DNA of 40,675 nucleotides from positions 1 to 40,675 of the forward strand of contig NZ_SDZL01000026.1 in the NCBI RefSeq assembly GCF_004210735.1, read 5' to 3'. The notes under the pieces are model-generated. The model did not search any database. It was given only the letters and a program-made list of their open reading frames with translations, and was not told the DNA's origin. Origin of the DNA: Brevundimonas sp. GTDB lineage: Bacteria > Pseudomonadota > Alphaproteobacteria > Caulobacterales > Caulobacteraceae. The stretch's first letter is position 1. Each line of letters starts with the position of its first letter. The position numbers were made by a program, and so were the translations under genes. Shown piece after piece: positions 17,683 through 26,556 of the stretch.

Positions 17683-18015
17683 TCAGGCGCCCGAGTCCTC
17701 GGTCTTGATGATTTCCGTCATGGTCACGCCCAGCCGGTCCTCGACCACCACGACCTCGCCGCGCGCGATAAGACGGTTGTTGACGAAGATATCGATGGCC
17801 TCGCCGACCTTGCGGTCCAGCTCCAGCACCGATCCCCGGTTCAGCTTCAGCAGCTGGGCGACCGACATGTGCGACTTGCCCAGCACGGCCGAGATGTTGA
17901 CCGGTACCTCGAACACAGGAGCCAGGTCCGAGGCGGTCTTGTCCCCGCCCTCGTCGATGGTGGCCAAGGCGGTGGAGTCCGGAAACTCTTCAAGCGACAG
18001 ATCGTCAGCGGCCAT
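17683..18015 (-). CDS. fliN: Flagellar motor switch protein FliN
   Basis: The 110-residue protein is a normal-sized FliN. It has an acidic variable N-terminus (1-30) and the SpoA/surface-presentation domain with VPVNISAVLGKSHMSVAQLL and the conserved end FVNNRLIARGEVVVVEDRLGVTMTEII. It forms part of the cytoplasmic C-ring and helps dock FliH with export cargo. Its ATG overlaps the fliH stop (TGATG), indicating coupled translation. Confidence 0.96.
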   Translation of the reverse strand: MAADDLSLEEFPDSTALATIDEGGDKTASDLAPVFEVPVNISAVLGKSHMSVAQLLKLNRGSVLELDRKVGEAIDIFVNNRLIARGEVVVVEDRLGVTMTEIIKTEDSGA

Positions 18016-18668
18016 CAGTAGGCGCTCCCGTGCGGCAGGGGTTCAGCATGCCCGGCTTCAGCAGCCAGGGCCGAGGCGACGGCCTCGGTGATGCGGTTGG
18101 CGGCGCCGACCGGGTCGAAGTCCGCCCGGCCATCGGCCCATTCCAGCTGGAAGGCGGCGACCGGCATGGCCGGCGCCTCGCGGAAGGCGACGACGCCGGA
18201 AAAACCGGCATCCGCGCACAGGCGCTCGATCCGGCTGCGGCTTTCTTCGGTCAGGCCGGCGACATGGATGGTCAGTCGGGGCGAGGCGTCGATTTCCTGC
18301 GCCAGCGCTTCCAGCGCCGACTGGATCGGCCCCTGCGGGAACCGGTCCAGCGCCGCCGACGCCAGGCTGCGCCCGGCGGCCAGGGCCAGCTCGGCCGACT
18401 GCTCGCGATGGCTCTGGACAATCTGCGCCAACGCCGGGGCCGAGGCGGCCAGCGCCTGACCGATCGCGGCCACGGCCATGGCCTGGATGCTCTCGACCTC
18501 GGCCAGGGCGGCTTCGCGCGCCTCCAGCCGGGCCTGGGCGACCATCACCTCGACTTCGGCGGGCAGATAGGACCGCTTGGTCGGGCGGAAGGCGGACGGA
18601 CGCACCACGGCGCCGTCGTTGTCGAACTCGGTGTCAAAGGCGTAGGGGCGGGTGGCGGGCTGGGTCAT
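18015..18668 (-). CDS. fliH: Flagellar assembly protein FliH (FlbE)
   Basis: The 217-residue protein occupies the position of Caulobacter flbE (FliH) between fliG and fliN. FliH binds and regulates the export ATPase FliI and links it to the C-ring. Sequence conservation is low, as usual for FliH: an N-terminal proline/charged part, a long Ala/Glu/Gln-rich helix (about 33-95, likely coiled coil), and a C-terminal domain with LTIHVAG and ERLCADAGF. Identification rests partly on gene order. It starts 1 nt after the fliG stop codon and overlaps fliN by 1 nt. Confidence 0.88.
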   Translation of the reverse strand: MTQPATRPYAFDTEFDNDGAVVRPSAFRPTKRSYLPAEVEVMVAQARLEAREAALAEVESIQAMAVAAIGQALAASAPALAQIVQSHREQSAELALAAGRSLASAALDRFPQGPIQSALEALAQEIDASPRLTIHVAGLTEESRSRIERLCADAGFSGVVAFREAPAMPVAAFQLEWADGRADFDPVGAANRITEAVASALAAEAGHAEPLPHGSAY

Positions 18669-18669
18669 G

Positions 18670-19707
18670 TCAGTAAATCAACTCGTCGTCGCCGCCCTGG
18701 CCGGCCAGAACGATCTCGCCCTTGGCGGCCAGATCCTTGGCGACCTGCACCATGGCCATCTGGGCCGTGTCGACATCCTTCAGACGCACCGGCCCCATGC
18801 CCTCCATGTCCTCGCGCATGATCTTGGACGCGCGCTCGGACATGTTGGAGAAGAACATCTCGCGCAGGGCCTCGGACGACCCCTTCAGCGCCAGCGCCAG
18901 CGAGTCCTTCTCGACTGCGCGCAGCAGGGTCTGGATGCCGCCGGGGTCCAGCTTGTTCAGGTCCTCGAACACGAACATCAGGGCGCGGATACGTTCGGCC
19001 GCCTCGCGGTTGCGCTCTTCCAGCGCGCCGATGAAGCGGGCCTCGGTCTGGCGGTCGAAGCTGTTGAAGATCTCGGCCATCAGCTCATGGCTGTCGCGCT
19101 TGGACGTGCGGGCCAGGTTCGACATGAATTCGGTGCGCAGCGTCTGTTCGATCTTGTCCAGGATGTCGCGCTGCACCGGCTCCATCCGCAGCATCCGCTG
19201 CACGCACTCCAGCGCAAAATCCTCAGGCAGCGACGTCAGCACACGCGCCGCGTGGTCCGAACGGATACGCGACAGCACCACCGCCACCGTCTGCGGGTAT
19301 TCGTTCTTCAGATAGTTGGCCAGAACGGCTTCGTTCACATTGCCCAGCTTGTCCCACATGGTCCGACCGGCGGGCCCGCGGATTTCCTCCATCAGGGCGT
19401 CGACGCGTTCGCCCGGCATGAACGAGGCCAGCAGCTTCTGGGTCTGTTCCAGGCTGCCCATGACCGTGCCTGAACCGCTCATCCCCGAGACGAACTCGAC
19501 CAGCAGTTCCTCGACGACCTGGGCGCTGACGGTGCCCAGTCCGGCCATGGCCTGCGAGATTTCCTTGATCTCGTCGTCGTCCATCGACTGCCACAGCTTG
19601 GTGTGCTCTTCGCCCAGCGTCAGCAGCACGACGGCGGCCTTCTCGGGCCCCGACAGCTTTCTGACGTCGTCGACGGTCGGCTTCTTGTTGACCATGCGCG
19701 CGGCCAT
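18670..19707 (-). CDS. fliG: Flagellar motor switch protein FliG
   Basis: The 345-residue protein is a full FliG: an N-terminal domain that binds FliF ([18 protein letters not shown]), a middle domain with [13 protein letters not shown] near 140, and a C-terminal torque domain with the hallmark [10 protein letters not shown] and [12 protein letters not shown]. Charged residues in the C-terminal helix contact the stator. A few extra residues precede the usual start; the ATG at 19707 overlaps the fliF stop (TGATG), supporting coupled translation in a fixed ratio. Confidence 0.97.
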   Translation of the reverse strand: MAARMVNKKPTVDDVRKLSGPEKAAVVLLTLGEEHTKLWQSMDDDEIKEISQAMAGLGTVSAQVVEELLVEFVSGMSGSGTVMGSLEQTQKLLASFMPGERVDALMEEIRGPAGRTMWDKLGNVNEAVLANYLKNEYPQTVAVVLSRIRSDHAARVLTSLPEDFALECVQRMLRMEPVQRDILDKIEQTLRTEFMSNLARTSKRDSHELMAEIFNSFDRQTEARFIGALEERNREAAERIRALMFVFEDLNKLDPGGIQTLLRAVEKDSLALALKGSSEALREMFFSNMSERASKIMREDMEGMGPVRLKDVDTAQMAMVQVAKDLAAKGEIVLAGQGGDDELIY

Positions 19708-21368
19708 CAGCCTTCCTGCACCCAGTTACGCAGGATCGCGGACGACTCTTCCGGGTGCTTGTCCACGAACTCGGCGACCTTCTTGATCGACGAGGCCTTC
19801 ACCTGCCCCTCGATGCGGGCCAGGTCGATGCGCTGGTCCATGGCCGAGCCGTCCGGCAGCAGGGCCATCTGCCCCGGCAGGGCCGCCACGGCGCCGACGG
19901 GCGAGGTCTCCAGCGCCGTCACCGGCACGCCGCCCGCGCCGGCCAGCATCGGCAAACCGCCCGAACCGCCGGCCGTCTTCAGCAGCGGCCGCAGGACGAA
20001 GAAGATCAGCAACAGGCCCGTCACCATCAGCACCAGCAGCTCCACGCCGCGCATGATGTCGTTCTTGTTGAAGTTGAACAGCGGATCGCCGCCCTCTGTG
20101 CCGCCGATCGGCGCGGCGTCGCGGTTGAAGCGGACGTTGATGACCTCGATCTGATCTCCACGATCGGCGCTGATGCCTACGGCCGAGCTGACCAGGCGCT
20201 TGATCTGTTCGATCTCTTCAGCGGTGCGCGGAGCATAGGTCGGCTCGCCCTTGCCGTCGGCGGCCGGGGTCCATTTGCCATCCACGGCGACCGCGACCGA
20301 CAGCTTGCGGACCTCGCCCGGCTCCTTGACCGTCGTCGTGGTGGTGTTCGAGATTTCGTAGTTGGTCGTCTCGTTGTTCTGCGAGTTGGTCGAGCCCAGC
20401 GGCGTCGTGGCCGGCGCCTCGCCGCCCGGGATATTGTTCGCCGCCGTCGCCCCGCCATCCGACGCGCCGGTCGTGTCCTGCGAGGTCGAGCCGTTGGACG
20501 AGGTCGAGCGCACCACCTGGCCATCCGGATCGAACTTCTGCTCCTGGGTGGTCGAGCGGCTGTGATCGATGTCTGCCGTCACCTGGACGCGCGCGGCGCC
20601 GGCGCCGACGACGCCCTCGACCAGATCCTTGATCCGCGACTGCAACTGCGCCTCGGCGTTGCCCTTGGCCTGTTCAGCGGACGCCGAGGTGAAGCCCTGG
20701 TCTTCCGAACCGGCGGCCAGGGTGCGGTTGGTCTCGTCGGCGACGGTGACGCGATCCGGTTTCAGGTTTGGCACGGACGACGCGACGACGTTGCGGATGG
20801 CCCGGACCTGATCGTTCGTCAGATCCCGACCGCCCAGACCGACGACCACGGCCGCCGTGGGATCGACCGCCGCCGACTGGAACATCTCGCGGCGCGGCAT
20901 GGTGATGTGGACGCGGGCGGCAGTGATGCCGCGCATCGACATGATGGTGCGCGACAGCTCGCCTTGCAGGGCGCGCTGTTCGTTCAGGTTCTGCTGGAAC
21001 TCGGTCTGTCCCAGCACCGACTGGTTGTCGAAGATCTCGTAGCCGACCGAGCCCGAGGTCACGAGACCCTTGCCCGCCAGCATCAGGCGCGCGGTCCCGA
21101 CCTGATCGCGATCGACCATGATCGTCGAGCCGTCGCCCTTGGTGGAGTATTTGATGCCCGACTGGTCCAGGGCGGCGGTGATCTCACCGGCTTCGCGCAG
21201 GTCCAGGTTGGAATACAGCAGCGCGTCCGGCGCCTGGCCGATGCGCAGCATGACGGCGACCAGCACGGCCGCGACGCCCGCGGCCACGCCCAGAACCGCC
21301 GCCAGACGGCCGATCCCAAATCTTTGCAACGCCGCCGTGAAGCCGCCCACGCGTCCCGCCCCAAACAC
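19707..21368 (-). CDS. fliF: Flagellar MS-ring protein FliF
   Basis: The 553-residue protein has the FliF layout: a first membrane helix at about 22-44, periplasmic ring-building motifs ([47 protein letters not shown]), a low-complexity Ser/Thr/Gly linker near 285-340, a second membrane helix around 440-465, and a C-terminal FliG-binding tail ([21 protein letters not shown]). It forms the MS-ring, the first structure built. As the first gene of the operon it should carry the main promoter; a CtrA-like site lies about 50 nt upstream. Confidence 0.97.
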   Translation of the reverse strand: MFGAGRVGGFTAALQRFGIGRLAAVLGVAAGVAAVLVAVMLRIGQAPDALLYSNLDLREAGEITAALDQSGIKYSTKGDGSTIMVDRDQVGTARLMLAGKGLVTSGSVGYEIFDNQSVLGQTEFQQNLNEQRALQGELSRTIMSMRGITAARVHITMPRREMFQSAAVDPTAAVVVGLGGRDLTNDQVRAIRNVVASSVPNLKPDRVTVADETNRTLAAGSEDQGFTSASAEQAKGNAEAQLQSRIKDLVEGVVGAGAARVQVTADIDHSRSTTQEQKFDPDGQVVRSTSSNGSTSQDTTGASDGGATAANNIPGGEAPATTPLGSTNSQNNETTNYEISNTTTTTVKEPGEVRKLSVAVAVDGKWTPAADGKGEPTYAPRTAEEIEQIKRLVSSAVGISADRGDQIEVINVRFNRDAAPIGGTEGGDPLFNFNKNDIMRGVELLVLMVTGLLLIFFVLRPLLKTAGGSGGLPMLAGAGGVPVTALETSPVGAVAALPGQMALLPDGSAMDQRIDLARIEGQVKASSIKKVAEFVDKHPEESSAILRNWVQEG

Positions 21369-21417
21369 ACACGCGAAGCAACAGCCGCCCGCTAGGCAGA
21401 AAGTGCCGCCTGCGTGG

Positions 21418-21443
21418 TAAACGACGCGTTAAGAAGCCCTAAC
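21418..21443 (-). promoter_or_regulatory. CtrA-box-like site upstream of fliF
   Basis: Read on the minus strand, three TTA-type half sites are spaced one helical turn apart: GTTA-N7-TTAA-N7-TTTA. The CtrA consensus is TTAA-N7-TTAA, so each overlapping pair deviates slightly. It starts 50 nt upstream of the fliF ATG, matching the known direct control of the Caulobacter fliF operon by the cell-cycle regulator CtrA. Confidence 0.5.
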
Positions 21444-21447
21444 GATC

Positions 21448-21616
21448 CCTTCTCCCCTTGCGGGAGAAGGTGGCTTGCGGAGCAAGACGGATGAGGGGTG
21501 GCGGCGCGCCATCCCTTAGCCTGCGGACAAGAAAAAGCGCCGCGACCTTTCGATCGCGACGCTCACACCCCTCATCTGCGCCTGCAGCGCCCACCTTCTC
21601 CCGCAAGGGGAGAAGG
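21448..21616. repeat. Palindromic intergenic element, family A (169 bp)
   Basis: The terminal arms 21448-21473 and 21591-21616 are exact 26-nt inverted repeats. Each arm is itself a hairpin (CCTTCTCCCC...GGGAGAAGG). Just inside lie a second matching pair, GAGGGGTG and CACCCCTC. The element starts about 80 nt before fliF and ends 8 nt from the stop of the leucine-dehydrogenase gene, so it could also terminate that transcript. Confidence 0.85.
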
Positions 21617-21623
21617 AATGACG

Positions 21624-22721
21624 TTACGCCGCCTTCAGCAGCTCCGCCTTCTTCGCCGCCGCCGCCGCGATGCGAGCTTCGGCGATGGCGTCGGCGATCT
21701 CGTGCGTCGGGCGCTTCTCGCTTTCCGACCGCTCCAGGATCTCCTCCAGCGTCTCCATCAGGCGCGACAGCTTGCCCTCGACCCAGGCCGGGTCATAGGC
21801 GCCGCCGGTCTGACGGGCGTTCATTTCCGAGGCCACGTTGATGATCCCGCCGCCGTTGACGACATAGTCGGGCGCATACAGCACGCCGCGTTCGAACAGG
21901 ATCTGGCCGATGTCGGGCGTGGCCAGCTGGTTGTTGGCGGCGCCGACCACCGCCTTGACCGTCAGCCGCTCCAGCGTCTGCGGGTTCAGCGTCGCGCCCA
22001 GGGCGCAGGGCGCATAGATGTCGGCCTTGACGTCATAGATGGCGTCCGGCGCCACGATCTCGGCGTTGGTGCGAGCAGCGACCTCGGCCAGGACGGCGGT
22101 GTTGACGTCGGTCATGACCAGCCTGGCGCCGGCCTTGTGCAGCTTGTCGGCCAGATAGCCGCCGACATGGCCGACGCCCTGCATGGCGATGGTCAGGCCG
22201 GTCAGGTCATCCTGTTTCCACAGGCGGCGCGCCACGGTCAGGGTCGAGCGGAACACGCCCTCGGCGGTGACCGGCGACGGATCGCCCGACGCTTCAGGCC
22301 CGTCACTCAGACCCAGAACCCGGGTCGTGACCTTGCGGGCCTCGGCGATGTCGGCGACCGACACGCCCACGTCCTCGGCGGCGTAATAGGTCCCGCCCAG
22401 CTGATCGACGAAGCGGCCAAAGGCGCGGAACAGTTCAGGGGTCTTTTGCGTGCGGCTGTCGCCGATGATGACCGACTTGCCGCCGCCCATCTCCAGATCG
22501 GCGATGGCGTTCTTGTAGCTCATGCCCTTCGACAGGCGCAGCACGTCCTCCAGCGCCTCTTCGGCCGAGGCGTAGTTCCACATGCGGGTGCCGCCCACGG
22601 CCGGGCCGCGCGCAGTCGAGTGCACGGCGACGATAGCCTTCAGACCAGTCTTTTCATCATGAAAGGCGTGCACGCCCTCATGGTTCGCAAAGGAAGGAGA
22701 ATCGAACAGCGTCTTGCCCAT
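21624..22721 (-). CDS. Leucine/Glu/Phe/Val dehydrogenase family enzyme
   Basis: The 365-residue protein matches the amino-acid dehydrogenases that interconvert branched-chain amino acids and 2-oxo acids with NAD+, most like leucine dehydrogenase in length. The substrate-binding Lys lies in GMSYKNA (Lys70) and the catalytic Lys in the Gly-rich GGGK (Lys82). The Rossmann nucleotide loop is GVGHVGGYLA, and NNQLATPDIG lies further on. It likely works in branched-chain amino-acid catabolism or balance; ilvE is encoded about 6 kb away. The C-terminus is Ala-rich. A palindromic element follows its stop. Confidence 0.9.
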   Translation of the reverse strand: MGKTLFDSPSFANHEGVHAFHDEKTGLKAIVAVHSTARGPAVGGTRMWNYASAEEALEDVLRLSKGMSYKNAIADLEMGGGKSVIIGDSRTQKTPELFRAFGRFVDQLGGTYYAAEDVGVSVADIAEARKVTTRVLGLSDGPEASGDPSPVTAEGVFRSTLTVARRLWKQDDLTGLTIAMQGVGHVGGYLADKLHKAGARLVMTDVNTAVLAEVAARTNAEIVAPDAIYDVKADIYAPCALGATLNPQTLERLTVKAVVGAANNQLATPDIGQILFERGVLYAPDYVVNGGGIINVASEMNARQTGGAYDPAWVEGKLSRLMETLEEILERSESEKRPTHEIADAIAEARIAAAAAKKAELLKAA

Positions 22722-22802
22722 GACAGGCCTTTCCCGGGGTGTTTTTTTGTTGCGCGCCAGATACGCCTCGATGGCCTAGACGGCAAGCATGACCATTTCG
22801 CG

Positions 22803-23840
22803 TCAGTGCGCTTCGCGATCCGCCCTCAGCGTCGGCAGCACCTCAGGCGCGCCTGACGGCAACGCCGCCGCCGGATCACGCAGCCAGGCCTCGACGTCGA
22901 GATAGACCACCTCGGCCGCCAGATCGCGGTTCAGGATGTGCCAGCCGTCGGAATAATACGCCGTGCGCAGGTCGGGCCGCTCGCCCGCCCGCTCCAGCGC
23001 CAGTCGCATCGGTCGCTTCTCGATAATCTGGTCGTGCGCGCCGTACAGCAGCAGCGTCGGCGCCTTGACCGCGCCCAGCCGGTCAGTCGCCGTCTCCATC
23101 AGATCGACCAGACCCGACAGGGTGTCGAACCGGGTGGCCAGGATGCTCTGCGGATCGCGCCCGTTGCGGATCAACTCCAGCGTATTGTCCGAGGCCCTGA
23201 TCTTGCGCACGGCAAAGGACGGCGGCTCGACCGCCAGATCGCCCAGCGCCCGCGCCGCGACCCACAACCCCGCGCGATTGACCGGGCTCTGGCTGGACCA
23301 TCCCCACACGCCGGGCGCCAGCAGGATCACGCGGTCCGCGTCCGGCGGTCGGTTCGACCCAAAGGCGGCGATGGCCGACGATCCGCCCATGCTCTCGCCT
23401 ACGACCACGATCAGGGCGTTCGGCTGCCGCGCCCGGATCAGCGCCACGACGGTCCTCAGGTCTTCGCTCGTCAGACTCTCGGACGCCCATTCGCCCTTGT
23501 TCGGCGCCAGGCCAAAGCCGCGCTGGTCATAGGCCCAGGTCTCTATGCCCCGCTGCGCCCACCACGGTCCGGCCAGCCGGAAGGAGGCATAGTGGTCGTT
23601 GAACCCGTGCAGGGCCACGATCACAGCCCACGCCTCCTGCTCCGTCGGGCTCCATCGCAGATACGGCAGCCGCGCCCCGTCCTGCACGACAAAGGCGCCG
23701 CGCCCCAGCGTCCCCTCCTCGATCACCGGCCCGGCGAACCCGACGACCGGCCTCTGCGCCGGCTGGACATAGGGGGTGGCGCAGGCGGCGGTCATCAGAC
23801 CCAGAGCCGTCAACGCCGCCGCCATCCACCTGTGGGTCAC
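22803..23840 (-). CDS. Alpha/beta hydrolase lipoprotein, lysophospholipase-like
   Basis: The 345-residue protein starts with a lipoprotein signal ending in the lipobox MTAAC (Cys20), so it is probably anchored in a membrane. The hydrolase core shows the oxyanion segment ALHGFNDHYASF, nucleophile Ser150 in GESMGG, Asp in YGAHDQIIE and His in DGWHILNRD, as in monoacylglycerol lipase/lysophospholipase (PldB-like) proteins. The substrate is unknown. Its ATG overlaps the glycosylase stop by ATGA, so the two unrelated activities are co-translated. Confidence 0.88.
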   Translation of the reverse strand: MTHRWMAAALTALGLMTAACATPYVQPAQRPVVGFAGPVIEEGTLGRGAFVVQDGARLPYLRWSPTEQEAWAVIVALHGFNDHYASFRLAGPWWAQRGIETWAYDQRGFGLAPNKGEWASESLTSEDLRTVVALIRARQPNALIVVVGESMGGSSAIAAFGSNRPPDADRVILLAPGVWGWSSQSPVNRAGLWVAARALGDLAVEPPSFAVRKIRASDNTLELIRNGRDPQSILATRFDTLSGLVDLMETATDRLGAVKAPTLLLYGAHDQIIEKRPMRLALERAGERPDLRTAYYSDGWHILNRDLAAEVVYLDVEAWLRDPAAALPSGAPEVLPTLRADREAH

Positions 23841-24433
23841 GCCAAAATCTCCGCTGTCCTCTCCCGAAGATAAGGCAGCACCTCAGTCTCGAACCACGGA
23901 TTTCTGCGCAGCCATGCGGTGTTGCGCCACGACGGATGCGGCAGCGGCAGGATGGTGGGCGCAAACTCGCGCCACGCCCGCACCGCCTCGGTCATGTTGG
24001 CCTTCGCCCGCTCGCCCAGCGCCCACGCCTGCGCATAGCCGCCGACCAGCAGGGTCAGCTCGACGTTCGGCAGTTCCGCCAGCAGCCGGGGCCGCCACAG
24101 CTCGGCGCATCGCCTCGGCGGCGGATAGTCCCCGCCTTTCGGCGCCGTGCCCGGATAGCAGAACGCCTGCGCCGCCACGCCCAGGCGCGGGTCGGCGTAA
24201 AAGGTCTCGTAGTCCACGCCCAGCCAGTCGCGCAGCCGGTCGCCCGACGGATCGGTGAAGGGCCGCCCGCTTTCATGCACCCGCCGCCCCGGCGCCTGGC
24301 CGCAGATCAGCAGCCGCGTTTCCGGACGCACCATGACCACCGGCCGCGGCGTGTGCGGCAACTGTCCCAGACACGCGCGGCAGGCGCGGATGTCCGACAG
24401 GACAGCGTCCAGGCCCTCAGTCGAAATCGTCAT
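23837..24433 (-). CDS. Uracil-DNA glycosylase family protein (short form)
   Basis: The 198-residue protein belongs to the UDG superfamily that removes uracil or related bases from DNA. Motif 1 reads GQAPGRRVHESGRPF (from residue 45) and motif 2 is the late LPHPSWRN near 165. Only two Cys (CRAC, 18-21) remain of the four that ligate the iron-sulfur cluster in family 4 enzymes, so the cluster is probably absent or altered. Activity could differ from classical UDG. It overlaps the DUF3253 gene upstream by 17 nt and the hydrolase gene downstream by 4 nt. Confidence 0.82.
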   Translation of the reverse strand: MTISTEGLDAVLSDIRACRACLGQLPHTPRPVVMVRPETRLLICGQAPGRRVHESGRPFTDPSGDRLRDWLGVDYETFYADPRLGVAAQAFCYPGTAPKGGDYPPPRRCAELWRPRLLAELPNVELTLLVGGYAQAWALGERAKANMTEAVRAWREFAPTILPLPHPSWRNTAWLRRNPWFETEVLPYLRERTAEILA

Positions 24434-24737
24434 CCGACGCTTCGACCGGCGACAGAGCCGCCAGGGCCGCCGCCGTCTCGGCCTCGGTCGGCAGGCGCAG
24501 GCGGATCACGCCACGAAACGCGTTCGGATCGACCGGCTTGCCCTTCTTGGTGATGGTCAGCTTGCCCTGACGCATCAGGCCCAGCGCCACGGCCTTCACC
24601 TTGGGCAGCATGCGCTGCCACTGCTCGGGCTGCAGCTCCTTGGCCACCTCGGCCGGTTCAATGCTCTTGCCGCCGACGTTCTTGGGGTCGGCCTTGGCCA
24701 GTTTTTCGAAAATGGCCGCTTCGATTGGGTCGCTCAT
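24417..24737 (-). CDS. DUF3253 domain protein
   Basis: The 106-residue protein matches the DUF3253 family of small winged-helix-like proteins: AAIFEKLAKA, then SIEPAEVAKELQPEQWQRMLPKVKAVALGLMRQGKLTITKKGKPVDP and the conserved RGVIRLRLP end. The architecture suggests DNA or RNA contact, but no function is established. I start at the ATG at 24737; a further ATG at 24755 would add six residues. The acidic tail (ASDDDFD) overlaps the start of the glycosylase gene by 17 nt. Confidence 0.85.
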   Translation of the reverse strand: MSDPIEAAIFEKLAKADPKNVGGKSIEPAEVAKELQPEQWQRMLPKVKAVALGLMRQGKLTITKKGKPVDPNAFRGVIRLRLPTEAETAAALAALSPVEASDDDFD

Positions 24738-24842
24738 TGCGCCTATATGCTGCATTGCGAGAGCAAGATGAAGGCGCCGCGCTCAAGTCGTAGCCAACTC
24801 GGCTCAAGCAGCGCAAAGCGCGGTAGCCACTAAGAGGATCTC

Positions 24843-25277
24843 ATGGTCGCGAAAATCACCGTCACCGAGGGCGAATTCGCCGGCTGGCAGACATATGACC
24901 TGCACGACACCTTCGACAGCGTCGTCGGCCCCTTCTACTTCAAGCCCGACCCCGACGGTCACATGCGCTGCGCCTTCCGTGCCGAGCAAAAGCACATGAA
25001 CGCCGGCGACCGCATGCACGGCGGCTGCCTGATGACCTTCGCCGACATCGCCATGTTCCAGATCGCCTATCAGGAGATGGAGGGCGCCTCGGGCGTCACG
25101 GTCCAGCTGGACTCCACCTTCATCGACGGCGCCTATGTCGGCGAACTGATCGAGGCCACCGGCCAGGTCATCAAGGCGGGCAAGAGCCTGATCTTCGTCC
25201 GCGGCCAGATCACCACCGGCGAGCGCCCCCTGTTGACCTTCTCGGGCGTCATCCGGAAATTCACGCCGCGCGGCTGA
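24843..25277 (+). CDS. PaaI family hotdog thioesterase
   Basis: The 144-residue protein has the hotdog fold of the PaaI/4-hydroxybenzoyl-CoA thioesterase group, which hydrolyses acyl-CoA thioesters. The signature HGG-x-LMTFAD is present with His59, Gly60-61 and Asp68, and a later VTVQLDSTFIDGAYVGELIEA strand pair. The acyl substrate is unknown. A clear AGAGGA precedes the ATG. Its last 17 nt overlap the 3' end of the converging DUF1275 gene. Confidence 0.88.
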   Translation: MVAKITVTEGEFAGWQTYDLHDTFDSVVGPFYFKPDPDGHMRCAFRAEQKHMNAGDRMHGGCLMTFADIAMFQIAYQEMEGASGVTVQLDSTFIDGAYVGELIEATGQVIKAGKSLIFVRGQITTGERPLLTFSGVIRKFTPRG

Positions 25278-25902
25278 GCCGCGTCAGGACCGCCAGCAGG
25301 CCCGCGAACAGCGCCGCCGGCCACAGCGCCGCCAGCCCCAGAGCGCCATAGGCCAGGGCGCCGATCAGGGCGCCGCCCGTCAGGCCCGCCCACAGGGCCA
25401 GATAGGGTCGGAACGCCCACGGATCGCCGCGTCCGCGAAGGGCCGCCGCCAGCGCCTGGCCCAGCTTGACCAGGGTGCCGGTCATGTAGGTCAGGCTGAC
25501 CCCCACCTCGCCGTCACGCAGGAAGACGGAATTCTCGATCGCCATGGCCATGACCATCAGGCCCACGGCCAGCGGCGCCATCCCCACACCGGCCGCGAGC
25601 GCGGCGCCCGCCAGCAGCAGGGCCTCGACCGCCAGAACCCGGCTGCGCGACCGCGCCCCTTCGCCGCCCGCCGCCAGGGCGCCAATCATGGCGCCCAGCA
25701 CGAACAGGGTCAGGATCCCCGCGACCTCCGCCGCAGCGGCCCAACGACCCTCGGCCAGCCCCACCGCCATGCGGGTCGTGTTGCCGCTCATGAAGGAGAC
25801 AAAGACGCCGCCCAGATGCAGAAAGCCCAGGCTGTCGACATAGCCCGCCAGCGCGGCCAGCAGGATGGCCAGCCACCGATCCGGCGGCGTCAGGGCGCGC
25901 AT
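25261..25902 (-). CDS. DUF1275 (YoaK) family membrane protein
   Basis: The 213-residue protein has about six hydrophobic helices and the family's diagnostic N-terminus, AALAGYVDSLGFLHLGGVFVSFMSGNTTRMAVGL. The GYVD and MSGNTT motifs are conserved. Family members are inner-membrane proteins with no settled function, and transport has been suggested. The gene is encoded 7 nt downstream of the glutathione transferase on the same strand and is likely co-transcribed with it. Confidence 0.88.
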   Translation of the reverse strand: MRALTPPDRWLAILLAALAGYVDSLGFLHLGGVFVSFMSGNTTRMAVGLAEGRWAAAAEVAGILTLFVLGAMIGALAAGGEGARSRSRVLAVEALLLAGAALAAGVGMAPLAVGLMVMAMAIENSVFLRDGEVGVSLTYMTGTLVKLGQALAAALRGRGDPWAFRPYLALWAGLTGGALIGALAYGALGLAALWPAALFAGLLAVLTRLSRAA

Positions 25903-25909
25903 CGACGGC

Positions 25910-26527
25910 TCAAGCCCCCGCCTTCGCCGCCTCCCGCGCCTTACACACCCCCTGCCAGCGCGCCAGGTGTTCCAGCCCTTCCGGCGGGCGGTATTTGATC
26001 AGGCGGGCGAAATCCAGGCCGACCACGGCGACGATGTCGGCGATGGTGAAGCGGTCGGCGGCGATGAATTCGTGGTCGGCCAGGCGGCGGTCCAGCGTCT
26101 TCATGAATTTCTCGGCGCCGACGCGGCTGTATTCGGCGACCTGAGGCTGCGGGGCCTCCAGCGCGGCCAGGGCCGGGTGGCTGAAGCGCACGTTCAGCAT
26201 CATCGGATTGGCCAGATAGATCTCGCACCGGCGCGTCCACATCTCGATCACCGCCTGTTCCTGCGGGTCGCGCCCGAACAGGTTCGGCTCGGGGTGCAGC
26301 GCCTCCAGATAGCGGCAGATAGCGATGGATTCCGAGATGCAGGTCCCGTCGTCTAGCTCCAGCGCCGGCACGTGCGGCACGCCCACCCTGGCCCGGTATT
26401 CCGGCGTCCTGTGCTCGCCCGACAGCAGGTCGATCTCCGCGACCTCGACGTCCGTCACGCCCTTCTCGGCCATGACCCAGCGGACCCGGCGGGGATTGGG
26501 CGCGCGATGCGAGGTGTAGAGCTTCAT
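25910..26527 (-). CDS. Glutathione S-transferase family protein
   Basis: The 205-residue protein shows the thioredoxin-like N-terminal domain (MKLYTSHRAPNPRRVRWVMAEKG), the cis-Pro in VPHVPALELDDG, the SES-type glutathione-contact motif (CISESIAICRYLE, near 64) and an all-helical C-terminal domain with FTIADIVAV. The catalytic residue near the N-terminus is probably Ser or Asn of SHRAPNP. The electrophile substrate is unknown. GGAGGG lies before the ATG. Confidence 0.9.
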   Translation of the reverse strand: MKLYTSHRAPNPRRVRWVMAEKGVTDVEVAEIDLLSGEHRTPEYRARVGVPHVPALELDDGTCISESIAICRYLEALHPEPNLFGRDPQEQAVIEMWTRRCEIYLANPMMLNVRFSHPALAALEAPQPQVAEYSRVGAEKFMKTLDRRLADHEFIAADRFTIADIVAVVGLDFARLIKYRPPEGLEHLARWQGVCKAREAAKAGA

Positions 26528-26556
26528 GAACGAACCCTCCGTTGCTTATCGCAACG

